DNA from: a virus
DNA: 64,000 nucleotides
Reading direction: 5' to 3' (one strand)
Virus record (IMG/VR): IMGVR_UViG_3300018080_000148
Coordinates: 1 to 64,000 of that record
The notes under the pieces were generated by a model. That model did not search any database. It was not told the DNA's origin and saw only the letters and a list, made by a program, of their open reading frames with translations. Shown here one piece after another: positions 49,582 to 57,224 of the stretch. A program made the position numbers and the translations under genes. The stretch's first letter is position 1. Each line of letters begins with the position of its first letter.

Positions 49582-49793
49582 GCAACTTTCTCCGGGTATT
49601 TCTTGCCACAGATTGGGCAGTAGGTGGGGACTACGGTGATGGGTTTTTTGCGTTTCTTCTTGTCGATTTTTTCCACCGCCAGCAGGGGCAGTGACCGCAT
49701 CCTGCCCCGCTCGAAGTCCATTTGCATGGTCGTCACAATGCGGGTGTTGTAATCTTCGAGGGCTTCTTGGGTTTTTTCCAAGCAATCACACAT
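49578..49793 (-). CDS. Small zinc-knuckle protein, 71 aa
   Basis: A 71-aa basic protein with CPICGKKYPEK at the C-terminus and a CDC at the start. The start overlaps the 458-aa gene end by 8 nt. No family recognised. Confidence 0.55.
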   Translation of the reverse strand: MCDCLEKTQEALEDYNTRIVTTMQMDFERGRMRSLPLLAVEKIDKKKRKKPITVVPTYCPICGKKYPEKVA

Positions 49794-51162
49794 CTTCGTC
49801 TTCCTTGTTCTTCTCTTTAAGTTCCTTGGCCCACTCGGAGAAGTTTTCTTTGCTCAAATCGTCGTCCGTCGTGTCGGCAAAGTCCTGTAGCATTTCCGCA
49901 ACGCTGGAAAAGGGACCGTGCATTTCAGCCGTCCCTTCTTTTATCTCGTCCATGCGATCATGCATCTCTTCCAAGAACGCCTTATTGTCTTCGGGACCAC
50001 CATGAAAGCTAATGTCCCAATAAACGGCGTCAATGATTTCTAGAAGAGTGAAGGGGTAGTGGCACTTCAGATGCAGAGTGTTTTTGCCTAAATCTGAAAC
50101 CCACTCACGCACTTCCATTTCTGTGTTGATGGAGAGAGGGAGATGGACCAATTCGTTCACAGGCGTGTAAGAAACGCCGTAATTTTGTTCTTCGGGCGGC
50201 TCGTCTCCGGTTTCTGCGTAGTGCTTCAATAGGTCTTCGTCGCAGGGGCCGAGGCCGTGGAAGTCGTAGTTGAGATCGAGCGACACACGATGAGCACGGG
50301 ATTTGTTCTTCTCTACCCAACGGTGAACTTCTCCAGTGCGATAAATCTCCAGGCGGTTTACCACCGTGTCCGGTTCACACGGCTCTTTGGCCTGCGCATG
50401 AAATTCGTCGATGGCTCGGCACCACGAGTAACAAGAGATGAACTGTTTGAGATCTTCGTGAGCCTCAACGAAGTTGAACAGATCCCCCAGCGTCATGCCA
50501 TCCACGTTGCACGTGTGCATCAAGTAGTTGATGGGATTGAAGATTTGCTCACCATCTTCATTGAACAACCCTTGCGGCATCAAAACCAACGATTTTTCGG
50601 AGTGGCTGCCGAAAAGGTGGTAGAGAAGATCAAGTAGGGTATATCCCCACTCGCTCGTGATCGTTTCCTTGCCGCAGAACAGTTCTACCTTTTCGTCGAT
50701 CTTCAACGGAGCGTAGGGGTGGAGACAGGGAGTGTGATCGCTATCGTAGGTGGTTTTTAAAATCCCATCCTTGACTTCGAGTTTCTGAAAGAGGGTGATC
50801 GGGTCGTCGGAGATGGGGCCGGGTAATTCGTGGTAGATGTCGAAACCGGGCAAAAACCAGCCGGTTAGCCCCAAGAGAAGATCGTCGCCTTCCACAATTT
50901 CCATGATGTCACGAACGGAGACATCTTCAGTGAATTTGATGGGGTCACGCAGAGCGGCCCAGGTGTTTTTGGGCGGACTCTCTACGTCGAAGAAGAATTC
51001 CTCGACCTCTTCTTTGTCGGGCGTGGCCGAGACCACTTCCTTGGTCTCGTCGTTGATGACGGCCCAGAGGTTGCCCTGCTTCTTGACCGTGTGATCGCCT
51101 CGGCGATCAGAATTCCATCTACGGAGGGTCAGTCCGTTGCGTGCTATCTGAAGATTTCTCAT
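49786..51162 (-). CDS. Hypothetical acidic protein, 458 aa
   Basis: A large unknown protein. No nucleotide-binding loop, membrane segment or zinc site is seen. Regions such as DLFNFVEAHEDLKQFIS and EEMHDRMDEIKEG are helical, and the C-terminus is strongly acidic and Lys-rich. It begins in a 4-nt overlap with the AMP nucleosidase-like gene, so they are translated together. I cannot infer a role. Confidence 0.65.
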   Translation of the reverse strand: MRNLQIARNGLTLRRWNSDRRGDHTVKKQGNLWAVINDETKEVVSATPDKEEVEEFFFDVESPPKNTWAALRDPIKFTEDVSVRDIMEIVEGDDLLLGLTGWFLPGFDIYHELPGPISDDPITLFQKLEVKDGILKTTYDSDHTPCLHPYAPLKIDEKVELFCGKETITSEWGYTLLDLLYHLFGSHSEKSLVLMPQGLFNEDGEQIFNPINYLMHTCNVDGMTLGDLFNFVEAHEDLKQFISCYSWCRAIDEFHAQAKEPCEPDTVVNRLEIYRTGEVHRWVEKNKSRAHRVSLDLNYDFHGLGPCDEDLLKHYAETGDEPPEEQNYGVSYTPVNELVHLPLSINTEMEVREWVSDLGKNTLHLKCHYPFTLLEIIDAVYWDISFHGGPEDNKAFLEEMHDRMDEIKEGTAEMHGPFSSVAEMLQDFADTTDDDLSKENFSEWAKELKEKNKEDEDV

Positions 51163-51953
51163 CCGTGATTCCCACTTTCTCCAAAAACCAAATGGCGGAC
51201 AGATTGTCCAGTATCTTTCAATTCTCGGAGAGATTCAATCCCTATTTGCAGGTGTTGTGAGGTGAACTGTTGGGTCACTTCGTCATCCCCCTTGTCCGTT
51301 TTTACGCCTTCGGGGGTCATAGGCATGTCCGAGCATAGTAGGAAGGCGCTGTGCGGGATGTGATTGGCGAAGCTGACGATAAAGAAGGTTGCCGTCTCCA
51401 TGTCAATGCCGATACACCGAAGTGAATGGAGATACTCCTTGAACTTCTCGTCATGCTCCCACAGTCGGCGGTTCGTTGTGTAAACCATGCCGGTGTGGTA
51501 AGCAAGTCCGTTGTCAGTGATGACGTGAGCGGTAGCCTGCATCATCTGGAAAGATGGTAGGGCTGGAACCTCGGGTGGATAGTAGCTGTCGGATGTACCC
51601 TCGCCACGGATAGCGGCAATAGGAAGGATGAAGTCGCCGACGTTCACAAACTCTCTCAATCCTCCGCACTTGCCCAAGAACAACACAGCCTTGGGGTGGA
51701 CCACCGATAGAAGGTCGCATAGGGTTGCCGCCATTGGCGAACCCATGCCAAAGTTGATGATCGTGATGCCGTCCGCTGATGTGGCGGTTTGCATGGGATT
51801 GCCAAGACCACGCATCTGACAATCCTCAACCAGGGCGAACTCCTTCACATAGGAAATAAAATTGGTAACGAGGATATACCGGCCAAACCCATCCAAGGGC
51901 GTGTCGGTGTAGCGAGGCAGCCAATTTTCTGCTATTTCACTTTTGGTCTTCAC
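51159..51953 (-). CDS. AMP nucleosidase-like phosphorylase-fold enzyme
   Basis: The preferred start is GTG 51953 (264 aa), since IAENWLPRYTDTP followed by GFGRYILVTNF is how the catalytic part of AMP nucleosidase begins; ATG 52001 is possible. GMGSPMAA, FLGKCGGL and GIDMETATF are the phosphate/ribose and catalytic motifs of the PNP/Udp fold. Family knowledge: splits AMP into adenine and ribose 5-phosphate. In a phage it may redirect purines or disturb nucleotide signals. The family's N-terminal regulatory part is absent. Confidence 0.75.
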   Translation of the reverse strand: MKTKSEIAENWLPRYTDTPLDGFGRYILVTNFISYVKEFALVEDCQMRGLGNPMQTATSADGITIINFGMGSPMAATLCDLLSVVHPKAVLFLGKCGGLREFVNVGDFILPIAAIRGEGTSDSYYPPEVPALPSFQMMQATAHVITDNGLAYHTGMVYTTNRRLWEHDEKFKEYLHSLRCIGIDMETATFFIVSFANHIPHSAFLLCSDMPMTPEGVKTDKGDDEVTQQFTSQHLQIGIESLRELKDTGQSVRHLVFGESGNHG

Positions 51954-52119
51954 TGTCGCAAAACCCTTCGCCCAAGACATCGAATTCGTGGGTGTAACCA
52001 TTTAACCCACGCTCTTGCCAGCAACCACAATCCCAGCGAACAGTGTCGCCTTCGTCGTAATTGATGATAATCCCCGTGCGGCAGTTGCCGCACGGGGATT
52101 CGGTGTTCATGAATTTCAT
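51937..52119 (-). CDS. Small Cys-containing protein, 60 aa
   Basis: In ATGA overlap with the gene before it. CGNC and CGCW (about 10-33) suggest a small metal site. It ends inside the 5' end of the nucleosidase frame. Function unknown. Confidence 0.55.
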   Translation of the reverse strand: MKFMNTESPCGNCRTGIIINYDEGDTVRWDCGCWQERGLNGYTHEFDVLGEGFCDSEDQK

Positions 52120-52427
52120 TTTGGTCGTCTCGGAGGCTTTTTACCTTGCTTGTGGTTCGCCAGCAATTTCAAAAAAGCTTTGGCAAAAGCTGGCGGCAGT
52201 TCAACTTTTTGGCTCAGAAGGCCCATTGTCCCCTTCATGAGGGTGCCGTTACAGCCAAAATTGCAAATGTCGATTCCGCCATCCTCGAAGAGGTAGAAGT
52301 CGTACCAATTTCCTTCTACTTCGATTTCACCGAGAAATGTGGATGGGTTGGTTGGGTCGTAGCCAAACCGCTCGATTTTCAATGCCCGCTGTTCTTCCGG
52401 TGTCATTTGATTCCAGGGCTTTTCCAT
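52116..52427 (-). CDS. Hypothetical protein, 103 aa
   Basis: GGAGA lies about 10 nt before ATG 52427. Beta-rich (GEIEVEGNWYDFYLF) with a basic Pro/Arg/Lys tail. No family recognised. First gene downstream of the RNase P RNA. Confidence 0.6.
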   Translation of the reverse strand: MEKPWNQMTPEEQRALKIERFGYDPTNPSTFLGEIEVEGNWYDFYLFEDGGIDICNFGCNGTLMKGTMGLLSQKVELPPAFAKAFLKLLANHKQGKKPPRRPK

Positions 52428-52474
52428 TGCGGGGTTCTCCTTGTGGAAATTGTAGCCCAGGAAGAGTGAATTGT

Positions 52475-52672
52475 AAACGAGAGTCCCCGTAAGCCGGATT
52501 CTGTTCTATGCCGCCATTTATCTGTTGGCCACTACCCGGCGTCACAGGGTTGCTCACCCCCTCAGCCTGTTTGTGTTGCAACCTGGGTGGTGTGTGCGGG
52601 CGATGCCCTCCCACCGTGAGCAATGTTGTCCGGACTTTCCTCACCGAAGTGCGGCGGCTCGGGACTACTCTT
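52475..52672 (-). ncRNA. rnpB: Compact RNase P RNA
   Basis: On the minus strand the two universally conserved halves are present: GAGGAAAGTCCGGAC near the 5' end and ACAGAATCCGGCTTAC near the 3' end, which form P4. P1 pairs GAGTAGTCCCG with CGGGGACTCTC. P2 pairs GCCGCC with GGCGGC, P3 is a tiny CAC-TTCG-GTG hairpin, and TTGCTCAC pairs with GTGAGCAA, holding the conserved GAGCAA. GATAAATGG matches the bacterial 3' core. At about 198 nt it is roughly half the bacterial size. It would trim tRNA 5' ends. Confidence 0.9.
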
Positions 52673-52678
52673 AGACAC

Positions 52679-52684
52679 AGTATA
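52679..52684 (-). promoter_or_regulatory. -10 box of the RNase P RNA
   Basis: TATACT on the minus strand, six bases before the predicted 5' end of P1. No good -35 is seen. Indicates independent transcription after the mutase gene. Confidence 0.5.
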
Positions 52685-52704
52685 GCGGAAAAGGTTCGCC
52701 TCCC

Positions 52705-53844
52705 CTACTTCCCTTCCTCTTCCCCCTTACGACCGGAGGTTTGCTGTAAGTCGTGTGGCCGCAATTCTTTGCGGCATGCATGAACAGCAGCGGCAATCAC
52801 CTGATGCATGTCGTAGTATTTGTAGGTTCCCAGCCGTCCACCAAAGATTACATCGGGCTCTTGCTTGGCAGCCTCCTGGTACTTTTTGCACAAGGCGTTG
52901 TTCTGTTCGTCGTTGATCGGGTAATACCGGGGTTCTCCCGGCTTCCATTCTTGCGGGTACTCGAATGTGAAGACGGTCTTCTCTTGTGTGCCGAACTCGA
53001 AGTGCTTGTGTTCAATGATCCGGGTGTGTTGCTTTTCTTCTTCGGTGTAGTTGACAACAGCGTTGCCCTGCATGTCTCCGGTAGACGTTACGTGTGTAAA
53101 CCTTAGAGAACGATACTCCAAAGGACCGTGCATGTACATGAAGAACTCATCGATGGGGCCAGTGAACACCAACTTCTTGGCCAACCTCTGCCAATCTTCC
53201 CCTGGGGTGAATTTGCAATTCAGTTCAAGGTCAATGCCCTTTAGCATCTTTTCAACGATTTGGGTATAACCGCCGATAGGGATGCCCTGGTATCTATCCT
53301 TGTAGTAGTTGTCGTCATAAGTCAGTCGGATCGGCAATCGTTTTATGATGAAAGCTGGCAACTCCTTGGGATCTCGGCCCCACTGTTTCTTCGTGTACCC
53401 TCGAATGAATATTTCGTAGATCTCTTCGCCAACCTGAGACAGAGCCCATTCCTCTAAGTTGCTGGGGTTTTCACACGGCACACGGACAGACGCCAGTTTC
53501 TTTTCCGCTTCTTCTGGAGATCCCACGCCCCATAATTGATGGAGGGTCAATAGGTTTATGGGGAAGGAGTACATTCTTCTCTTGTATCTTACCTTTGGGC
53601 GGTTGACGAAGTGGTTGAACTCGGCGAACCGGTTTACGTAGTTCCAGATTTCGTAGCTGTTGGTATGAAAGATGTGAGGTCCGTGGCAATGTACGTTGAT
53701 GCCGCCAACGTTTCTCGTATAGATGTGCCCAGCCACATGCTTGCCTCTTTCCCAAACAAGGACTTTTTTGCCATTCATTGCCATTTCATGGGCGAAGGTG
53801 GCACCGTATAGTCCTGCGCCCACTACAAGATAGTCGTATTTCAT
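52705..53844 (-). CDS. glf: UDP-galactopyranose mutase
   Basis: ATG 53844 (379 aa) begins MKYDYLVVGAGLYGATFA, the FAD-binding GxGxxG loop. GPHIFHTN, GYTKKQWG and the C-terminal GRLGTYKYYDMHQVI are hallmarks of the mutase. The enzyme converts UDP-galactopyranose to UDP-galactofuranose using reduced FAD. It gives the phage its own supply of galactofuranose for one of the many glycosyltransferases. Full length. Confidence 0.93.
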   Translation of the reverse strand: MKYDYLVVGAGLYGATFAHEMAMNGKKVLVWERGKHVAGHIYTRNVGGINVHCHGPHIFHTNSYEIWNYVNRFAEFNHFVNRPKVRYKRRMYSFPINLLTLHQLWGVGSPEEAEKKLASVRVPCENPSNLEEWALSQVGEEIYEIFIRGYTKKQWGRDPKELPAFIIKRLPIRLTYDDNYYKDRYQGIPIGGYTQIVEKMLKGIDLELNCKFTPGEDWQRLAKKLVFTGPIDEFFMYMHGPLEYRSLRFTHVTSTGDMQGNAVVNYTEEEKQHTRIIEHKHFEFGTQEKTVFTFEYPQEWKPGEPRYYPINDEQNNALCKKYQEAAKQEPDVIFGGRLGTYKYYDMHQVIAAAVHACRKELRPHDLQQTSGRKGEEEGK

Positions 53845-53866
53845 ATTTAATAATTTCACCTTCTGC

Positions 53867-53872
53867 TATATA
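53867..53872 (+). promoter_or_regulatory. Late-promoter-like TATATA box, 5 nt before ATG
   Basis: TATATA, CAATC, ATG 53878; no ribosome site. Same geometry as the 42415 box. Confidence 0.45.
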
Positions 53873-53877
53873 CAATC

Positions 53878-54567
53878 ATGATAGATATGACGCACAATTT
53901 TTTCGATTCACATCCGGATTTTTATGAGGGCGACTATGCCAACCAACCTGAGGCTATGTCTCTTAGGTTCAAGGCCATCATTGGCGACAATGTTGAAATT
54001 ATACGAGGAGCCAGAATAGTTGACCTTGGCTTTTTTGATGGACGGTGGGGTTTTGCCGCATTAAAGAACGGAGCCCAGTTCGTTAGGGGGTACGATGCCA
54101 GAAAAGAAAACCTAGATCGAGCAAAGCATTTGTTCGAGAAGTATGGCATGAAGAACTATGAATTTGTACAACTCAATTTAGATACGCATCCAGAGGGAAT
54201 TGTCGGCCACTACGATGTGGCGTTTGTTTTGGGGTTGATTTATCACACGGCAAATCACTTGTCGCTATTGAGTCACATAGTAGATACTGGCGTGAAACAC
54301 ATTATTGTTGATTCCAATGTTATACGCAGTAATAAACCCACCGTGCTGTTGAAGTGGGAGAACACAAGCAAGTTGGCGTGTGGTTTTTCTGAAGTCGCAA
54401 CAGTCCCCGTCGCTGTTCCGTCTGTAGGATCTCTTAAGCTGCTATTGAGCTATTTTGGCTTTAATCAATTGAGGTTTTTTGATTGGAGCAACATCCCCAA
54501 AAGCAACATAAGATCACTGGCTAAATATCGCAAAGGTGAACGAGTCACATTCGTGGCTTCTAAATGA
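53878..54567 (+). CDS. Class I SAM methyltransferase
   Basis: A 229-aa protein. ARIVDLGFFDGRWGFAAL (about 45-62) is the SAM loop, VRGYDARKENLDRA the ribose-binding acidic strand, YDVAFVLGLIYH the catalytic-face strand. The acceptor is unknown. The partial gene at 63845 has a very similar motif (ILDIASYNGRW), so the two may be paralogs. Followed by a terminator. Confidence 0.75.
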   Translation: MIDMTHNFFDSHPDFYEGDYANQPEAMSLRFKAIIGDNVEIIRGARIVDLGFFDGRWGFAALKNGAQFVRGYDARKENLDRAKHLFEKYGMKNYEFVQLNLDTHPEGIVGHYDVAFVLGLIYHTANHLSLLSHIVDTGVKHIIVDSNVIRSNKPTVLLKWENTSKLACGFSEVATVPVAVPSVGSLKLLLSYFGFNQLRFFDWSNIPKSNIRSLAKYRKGERVTFVASK

Positions 54568-54745
54568 AAAAGCCGTCGCCCAAAAGGGCGACGGCTGTTA
54601 TTTTCTAGGGGCCAGTTTTGACATTGCCCACGCTGAACTGAGCAGGATCACCCTCCTGGCCCCTGACCCCATTCCCGATAAGAATCGAGGTTCTAAGTAA
54701 ATGGTCGGGTTCAGCGAACCCAGTTCGGGCTGTTCTATCTTATGT
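54568..54745 (-). ncRNA. Minus-strand structured RNA candidate with promoter and terminator
   Basis: There is no gene in this gap. An extended -10 TGATATAAT lies just upstream, and a strong terminator with five T ends it. Between them are GGGTTC-AGC-GAACCC (54707-54721), CCCGA/TCGGG (54674-54678 with 54705-54709, exclusive with the first) and AGGGGCCAG/CTGGCCCCT (54607-54615 with 54656-54664). The alternative pairings look switch-like. No known RNA family recognised. Confidence 0.45.
54571..54596. terminator. Bidirectional rho-independent terminator
   Basis: 11-bp perfect stem (54571-54581 with 54586-54596), AAAA loop; T runs on both sides (TTATTTT plus, TTTTTC minus). Confidence 0.85.
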
Positions 54746-54751
54746 ATCCCT

Positions 54752-54760
54752 ATTATATCA
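54752..54760 (-). promoter_or_regulatory. Extended -10 promoter TGATATAAT
   Basis: Perfect TG-n-TATAAT on the minus strand, just beyond the stop of the secreted His-rich gene, reading into the structured gap. No clear -35. Confidence 0.45.
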
Positions 54761-54765
54761 GATTC

Positions 54766-55116
54766 TCAGTGAATCCGAATCACAATCCCGCTTCCGTTGT
54801 AGTACCAGAAAAAGTTTGGGGGATACGGCTTGTAGTAATACGGGTTGATGTAATACGGGTGCGGGTACGGTCGTGGTGCAGGTCGATACCAATGGTGATG
54901 GTAGAAATGTGGATTCAATCCATGCCTTTGAAAACCAGGGTAGTACCCATGGTGGTTCATAAATGTGGCAGCCTTTTTGGGCGCATGAGTTGATGGCGTA
55001 GGTGGCTTTGGGAAATGCGCAGAAGCTCTTGGGTGTCTCACCGTTTGGGCTGCCGCCACTCCACCAAATAAAATTGCGACTGCAATGAATGCCGCTATTG
55101 CGTAAATCATTTTCAT
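54766..55116 (-). CDS. Secreted His/Tyr/Pro-rich protein
   Basis: A 116-aa protein. The N-terminal IYAIAAFIAVAILFGGVAAAQ is a clear signal peptide (cleavage near AAA-Q). The mature part is low complexity: His, Tyr and Pro clusters (YHHHWYRPAPRPYPHPYY) and no folded-domain pattern. AAAGGA precedes the ATG. It could bind metal or the cell wall. Unusual for a phage, probably host-derived. Confidence 0.65.
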   Translation of the reverse strand: MKMIYAIAAFIAVAILFGGVAAAQTVRHPRASAHFPKPPTPSTHAPKKAATFMNHHGYYPGFQRHGLNPHFYHHHWYRPAPRPYPHPYYINPYYYKPYPPNFFWYYNGSGIVIRIH

Positions 55117-55140
55117 ATTTATCCTTTCTGTTCGCAGTTC

Positions 55141-55146
55141 TATATA
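55141..55146 (+). promoter_or_regulatory. TATATA box upstream of pyruvyltransferase gene
   Basis: TATATA 9 nt before ATG 55156; no ribosome site. Looser spacing than the other late boxes. Confidence 0.35.
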
Positions 55147-55155
55147 TTGTTGACA

Positions 55156-56124
55156 ATGAATATTCTAGCATCTACTACACGACAATGGAACTGCGGAGAC
55201 GAATTCATTTTCTTTGGTGTTCGGAATCTCCTGGAAGAGTTTTACAAAGATAGCATCAATTGGGTTATCTATGATCGCAACCCCGACCTACACGACAAAG
55301 GCAGAATTTTGAGTGATAGTTGGAGGGGTCGTGGGCTAGATTACATTGATGAGATAGTTATTGCCGGATCTCCTCAGTGGTTCGGCAAATCGATGCGGGA
55401 TCTTTTCGAGAAGGTTTTGAGTGATAAAAGAAGTCCTATTTTTCTAGGCATTGGTTTGGGCAGCAAGAATGATTCATTTGCGGGCAACGCACGTGACCTT
55501 GCCGTCCTTCGTCAGGCTGCTCTTATTACCACTCGTGATCCCCGTGCAAAAAAAGCTGTTGAACAACAAGCTGGAGTGTCAGCCATTTCGAGAGTATGTC
55601 CAGCTTTTTTCGCTTCCAAGTCTGCCAACATACGCAGAAGGAGTAGGGTAGGGTTCTGCTTACAAACAAATGCGGGCAGGGGTGGGCATGGAATCACCAA
55701 GGAGTTGATGGACGGCGCTATTGAGTTGTACAAAGACATTGGCGGAACGATCATCTGTCACTATATGGATGAATTTGAGTATGCCGCCAGAAACTTCAGT
55801 GATGTGGTTTATTCAAGCGATGCGGTGGATTATTTGGATATTTACAACCAGTTCGATGTGGTAATTAGTACGAGATTGCATGGTGCCATTTTGGCCCATT
55901 CACTGGGGATTCCGAGTTTTGTTTTAACCAGCGGGGATGGCAAACACACTCAAAGGTGTTCGGGTGCTGCGAACATGTTTCCCCATCTGGTTGCCACTGC
56001 GCCAAATAATGTGCCTGCCCTTCTCAAGGAATTGGACATAGAGGGGGTATCAAAGAGCATCGTTCTCTTCAAAGACCGAGAGAGGGTTAATTATCTTGAA
56101 TTGTTGCAGGAGAAATTGAACTAG
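55156..56124 (+). CDS. Polysaccharide pyruvyltransferase-like protein
   Basis: ATG 55156 is preferred to an in-frame TTG at 55147. The C-terminal STRLHGAILAHSLGIPSFVL is the signature of the family (GT-B fold), with FLGIGLGSKN in the middle. It would add ketal pyruvate from PEP to a sugar, giving negative charge. Length of 322 aa is typical. Overlaps the convergent gene by 4 nt. Confidence 0.8.
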   Translation: MNILASTTRQWNCGDEFIFFGVRNLLEEFYKDSINWVIYDRNPDLHDKGRILSDSWRGRGLDYIDEIVIAGSPQWFGKSMRDLFEKVLSDKRSPIFLGIGLGSKNDSFAGNARDLAVLRQAALITTRDPRAKKAVEQQAGVSAISRVCPAFFASKSANIRRRSRVGFCLQTNAGRGGHGITKELMDGAIELYKDIGGTIICHYMDEFEYAARNFSDVVYSSDAVDYLDIYNQFDVVISTRLHGAILAHSLGIPSFVLTSGDGKHTQRCSGAANMFPHLVATAPNNVPALLKELDIEGVSKSIVLFKDRERVNYLELLQEKLN

Positions 56125-56462
56125 TTTTTTTCTTTCTCTTTCATGGCCTCGTAGAGGATTTCTTCGATAGGGCGTTTAACTGTGTCGATCCATTTGGAGA
56201 GCACAGAAATGTTTGTGCCCATATCATGAATTGGTTCAGGCAAAACAATGGAAACACGATCTCCGACTTGTCCTAGCATGTCTACTGTTACCCAACCTCT
56301 TTTCCCTGGATCTCCCTCAATAGCTTCAACGCACCACCTTGTCATTTTAGCGATTTTTGATGTGTCTTCATCGAGGTGGATTCTTATCGTCCACATTTTG
56401 GTTGTGGCATTGTAGTCCATGATGTCAACCACCAGGAGCCCTTTGGGGTTTAGCTTGTCCAT
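56121..56462 (-). CDS. Hypothetical protein, 113 aa
   Basis: ATG 56462 follows AAAGGA. The longer frame from 56546 is only translated tRNA sequence. Small alpha/beta protein, no motif recognised. Begins 18 nt downstream of tRNA-Ser. Confidence 0.6.
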   Translation of the reverse strand: MDKLNPKGLLVVDIMDYNATTKMWTIRIHLDEDTSKIAKMTRWCVEAIEGDPGKRGWVTVDMLGQVGDRVSIVLPEPIHDMGTNISVLSKWIDTVKRPIEEILYEAMKEKEKN

Positions 56463-56479
56463 AATTTTCCTTTCTATAG

Positions 56480-56559
56480 CGGAAGCGACAGGACTCGAAC
56501 CTGCAACCCTTTCGGGCAACCGGCTTCCAACCGGCTTCCTCACCATTCGGATCGCTTCC
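56480..56559 (-). tRNA. tRNA-Ser (anticodon GGA)
   Basis: Acceptor GGAAGCG/CGCTTCC with discriminator G, anticodon arm GCCGG-TTGGAAG-CCGGT, long variable arm (GCCCGAAAGGGT) and T-arm GCAGG-TTCGAGT-CCTGT. The D-arm is short, and CCA is not encoded. It reads UCC/UCU serine codons. Confidence 0.93.
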
Positions 56560-56582
56560 GGCGTATATATCTAGGAGAGAAA

Positions 56583-57224
56583 ATGCAACAAAAATTCAAG
56601 TGGATAGCTGTACTCAATCAGTGTATTATAATAGTTCTGTTCATGAGGATGCAAACACCGGACCATCCGCCCGAGCATTACCTGGAATGGGATCACTACA
56701 TTGCGCAACCTGATGGCATTACTTGTGGCCCCACCAGTTGTGCCATGGTTATTAACTGGTATGGGAAGGAAGCGACAGTAAAAAGTTGCAAGGAGCAAGC
56801 CAGAACTAAATGGTTTGAGTATCAAGGGCAAGAAGTGGGTATGTCTTTACCGGACTACCTTACCTTCTGCTTACGGTCGCACGGGGTTCCCGCCAAGTTG
56901 GAATCAGGAAATGCCCACAAACTCAAATACTACGTTAGTGAGGGAAGGCCACCCATTGTTCTTCTGCGGAGTGGTGATCGCTATTGGCATTACGTGGTGG
57001 TGACCGGCTATGGCGACGGTAAGATAGTCACTGCGGACCCAGGCGGTGGTCGGCGAGAGGAGTTGGATGAAGAGGTATTTTTGGGGTCATGGGATTTCTC
57101 TTGCGACATGCGGGGCGATGTGGTGGAGGGGTTCGATCTATTTCGTTACATCGTGGAGCGTATCGCAGGAGTGGGCGGACACACAATGATTGTGCCCAGA
57201 CATCAAAGAAAGGATTTGCCGTAG
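56583..57224 (+). CDS. C39-like cysteine peptidase, membrane-anchored
   Basis: AGGAGA precedes ATG 56583. Residues 7-22 (WIAVLNQCIIIVLFM) form an anchor or signal. QPDGITCGPTSCAMVINWYG (about 41-60) holds the catalytic Cys, YWHYVVVTGYGDG the His and TADPGGGR the third residue of papain-like C39 folds. Family members cut leader peptides or cell-surface proteins. A lysis or surface role is possible. It overlaps the convergent gene by 22 nt. Confidence 0.7.
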   Translation: MQQKFKWIAVLNQCIIIVLFMRMQTPDHPPEHYLEWDHYIAQPDGITCGPTSCAMVINWYGKEATVKSCKEQARTKWFEYQGQEVGMSLPDYLTFCLRSHGVPAKLESGNAHKLKYYVSEGRPPIVLLRSGDRYWHYVVVTGYGDGKIVTADPGGGRREELDEEVFLGSWDFSCDMRGDVVEGFDLFRYIVERIAGVGGHTMIVPRHQRKDLP

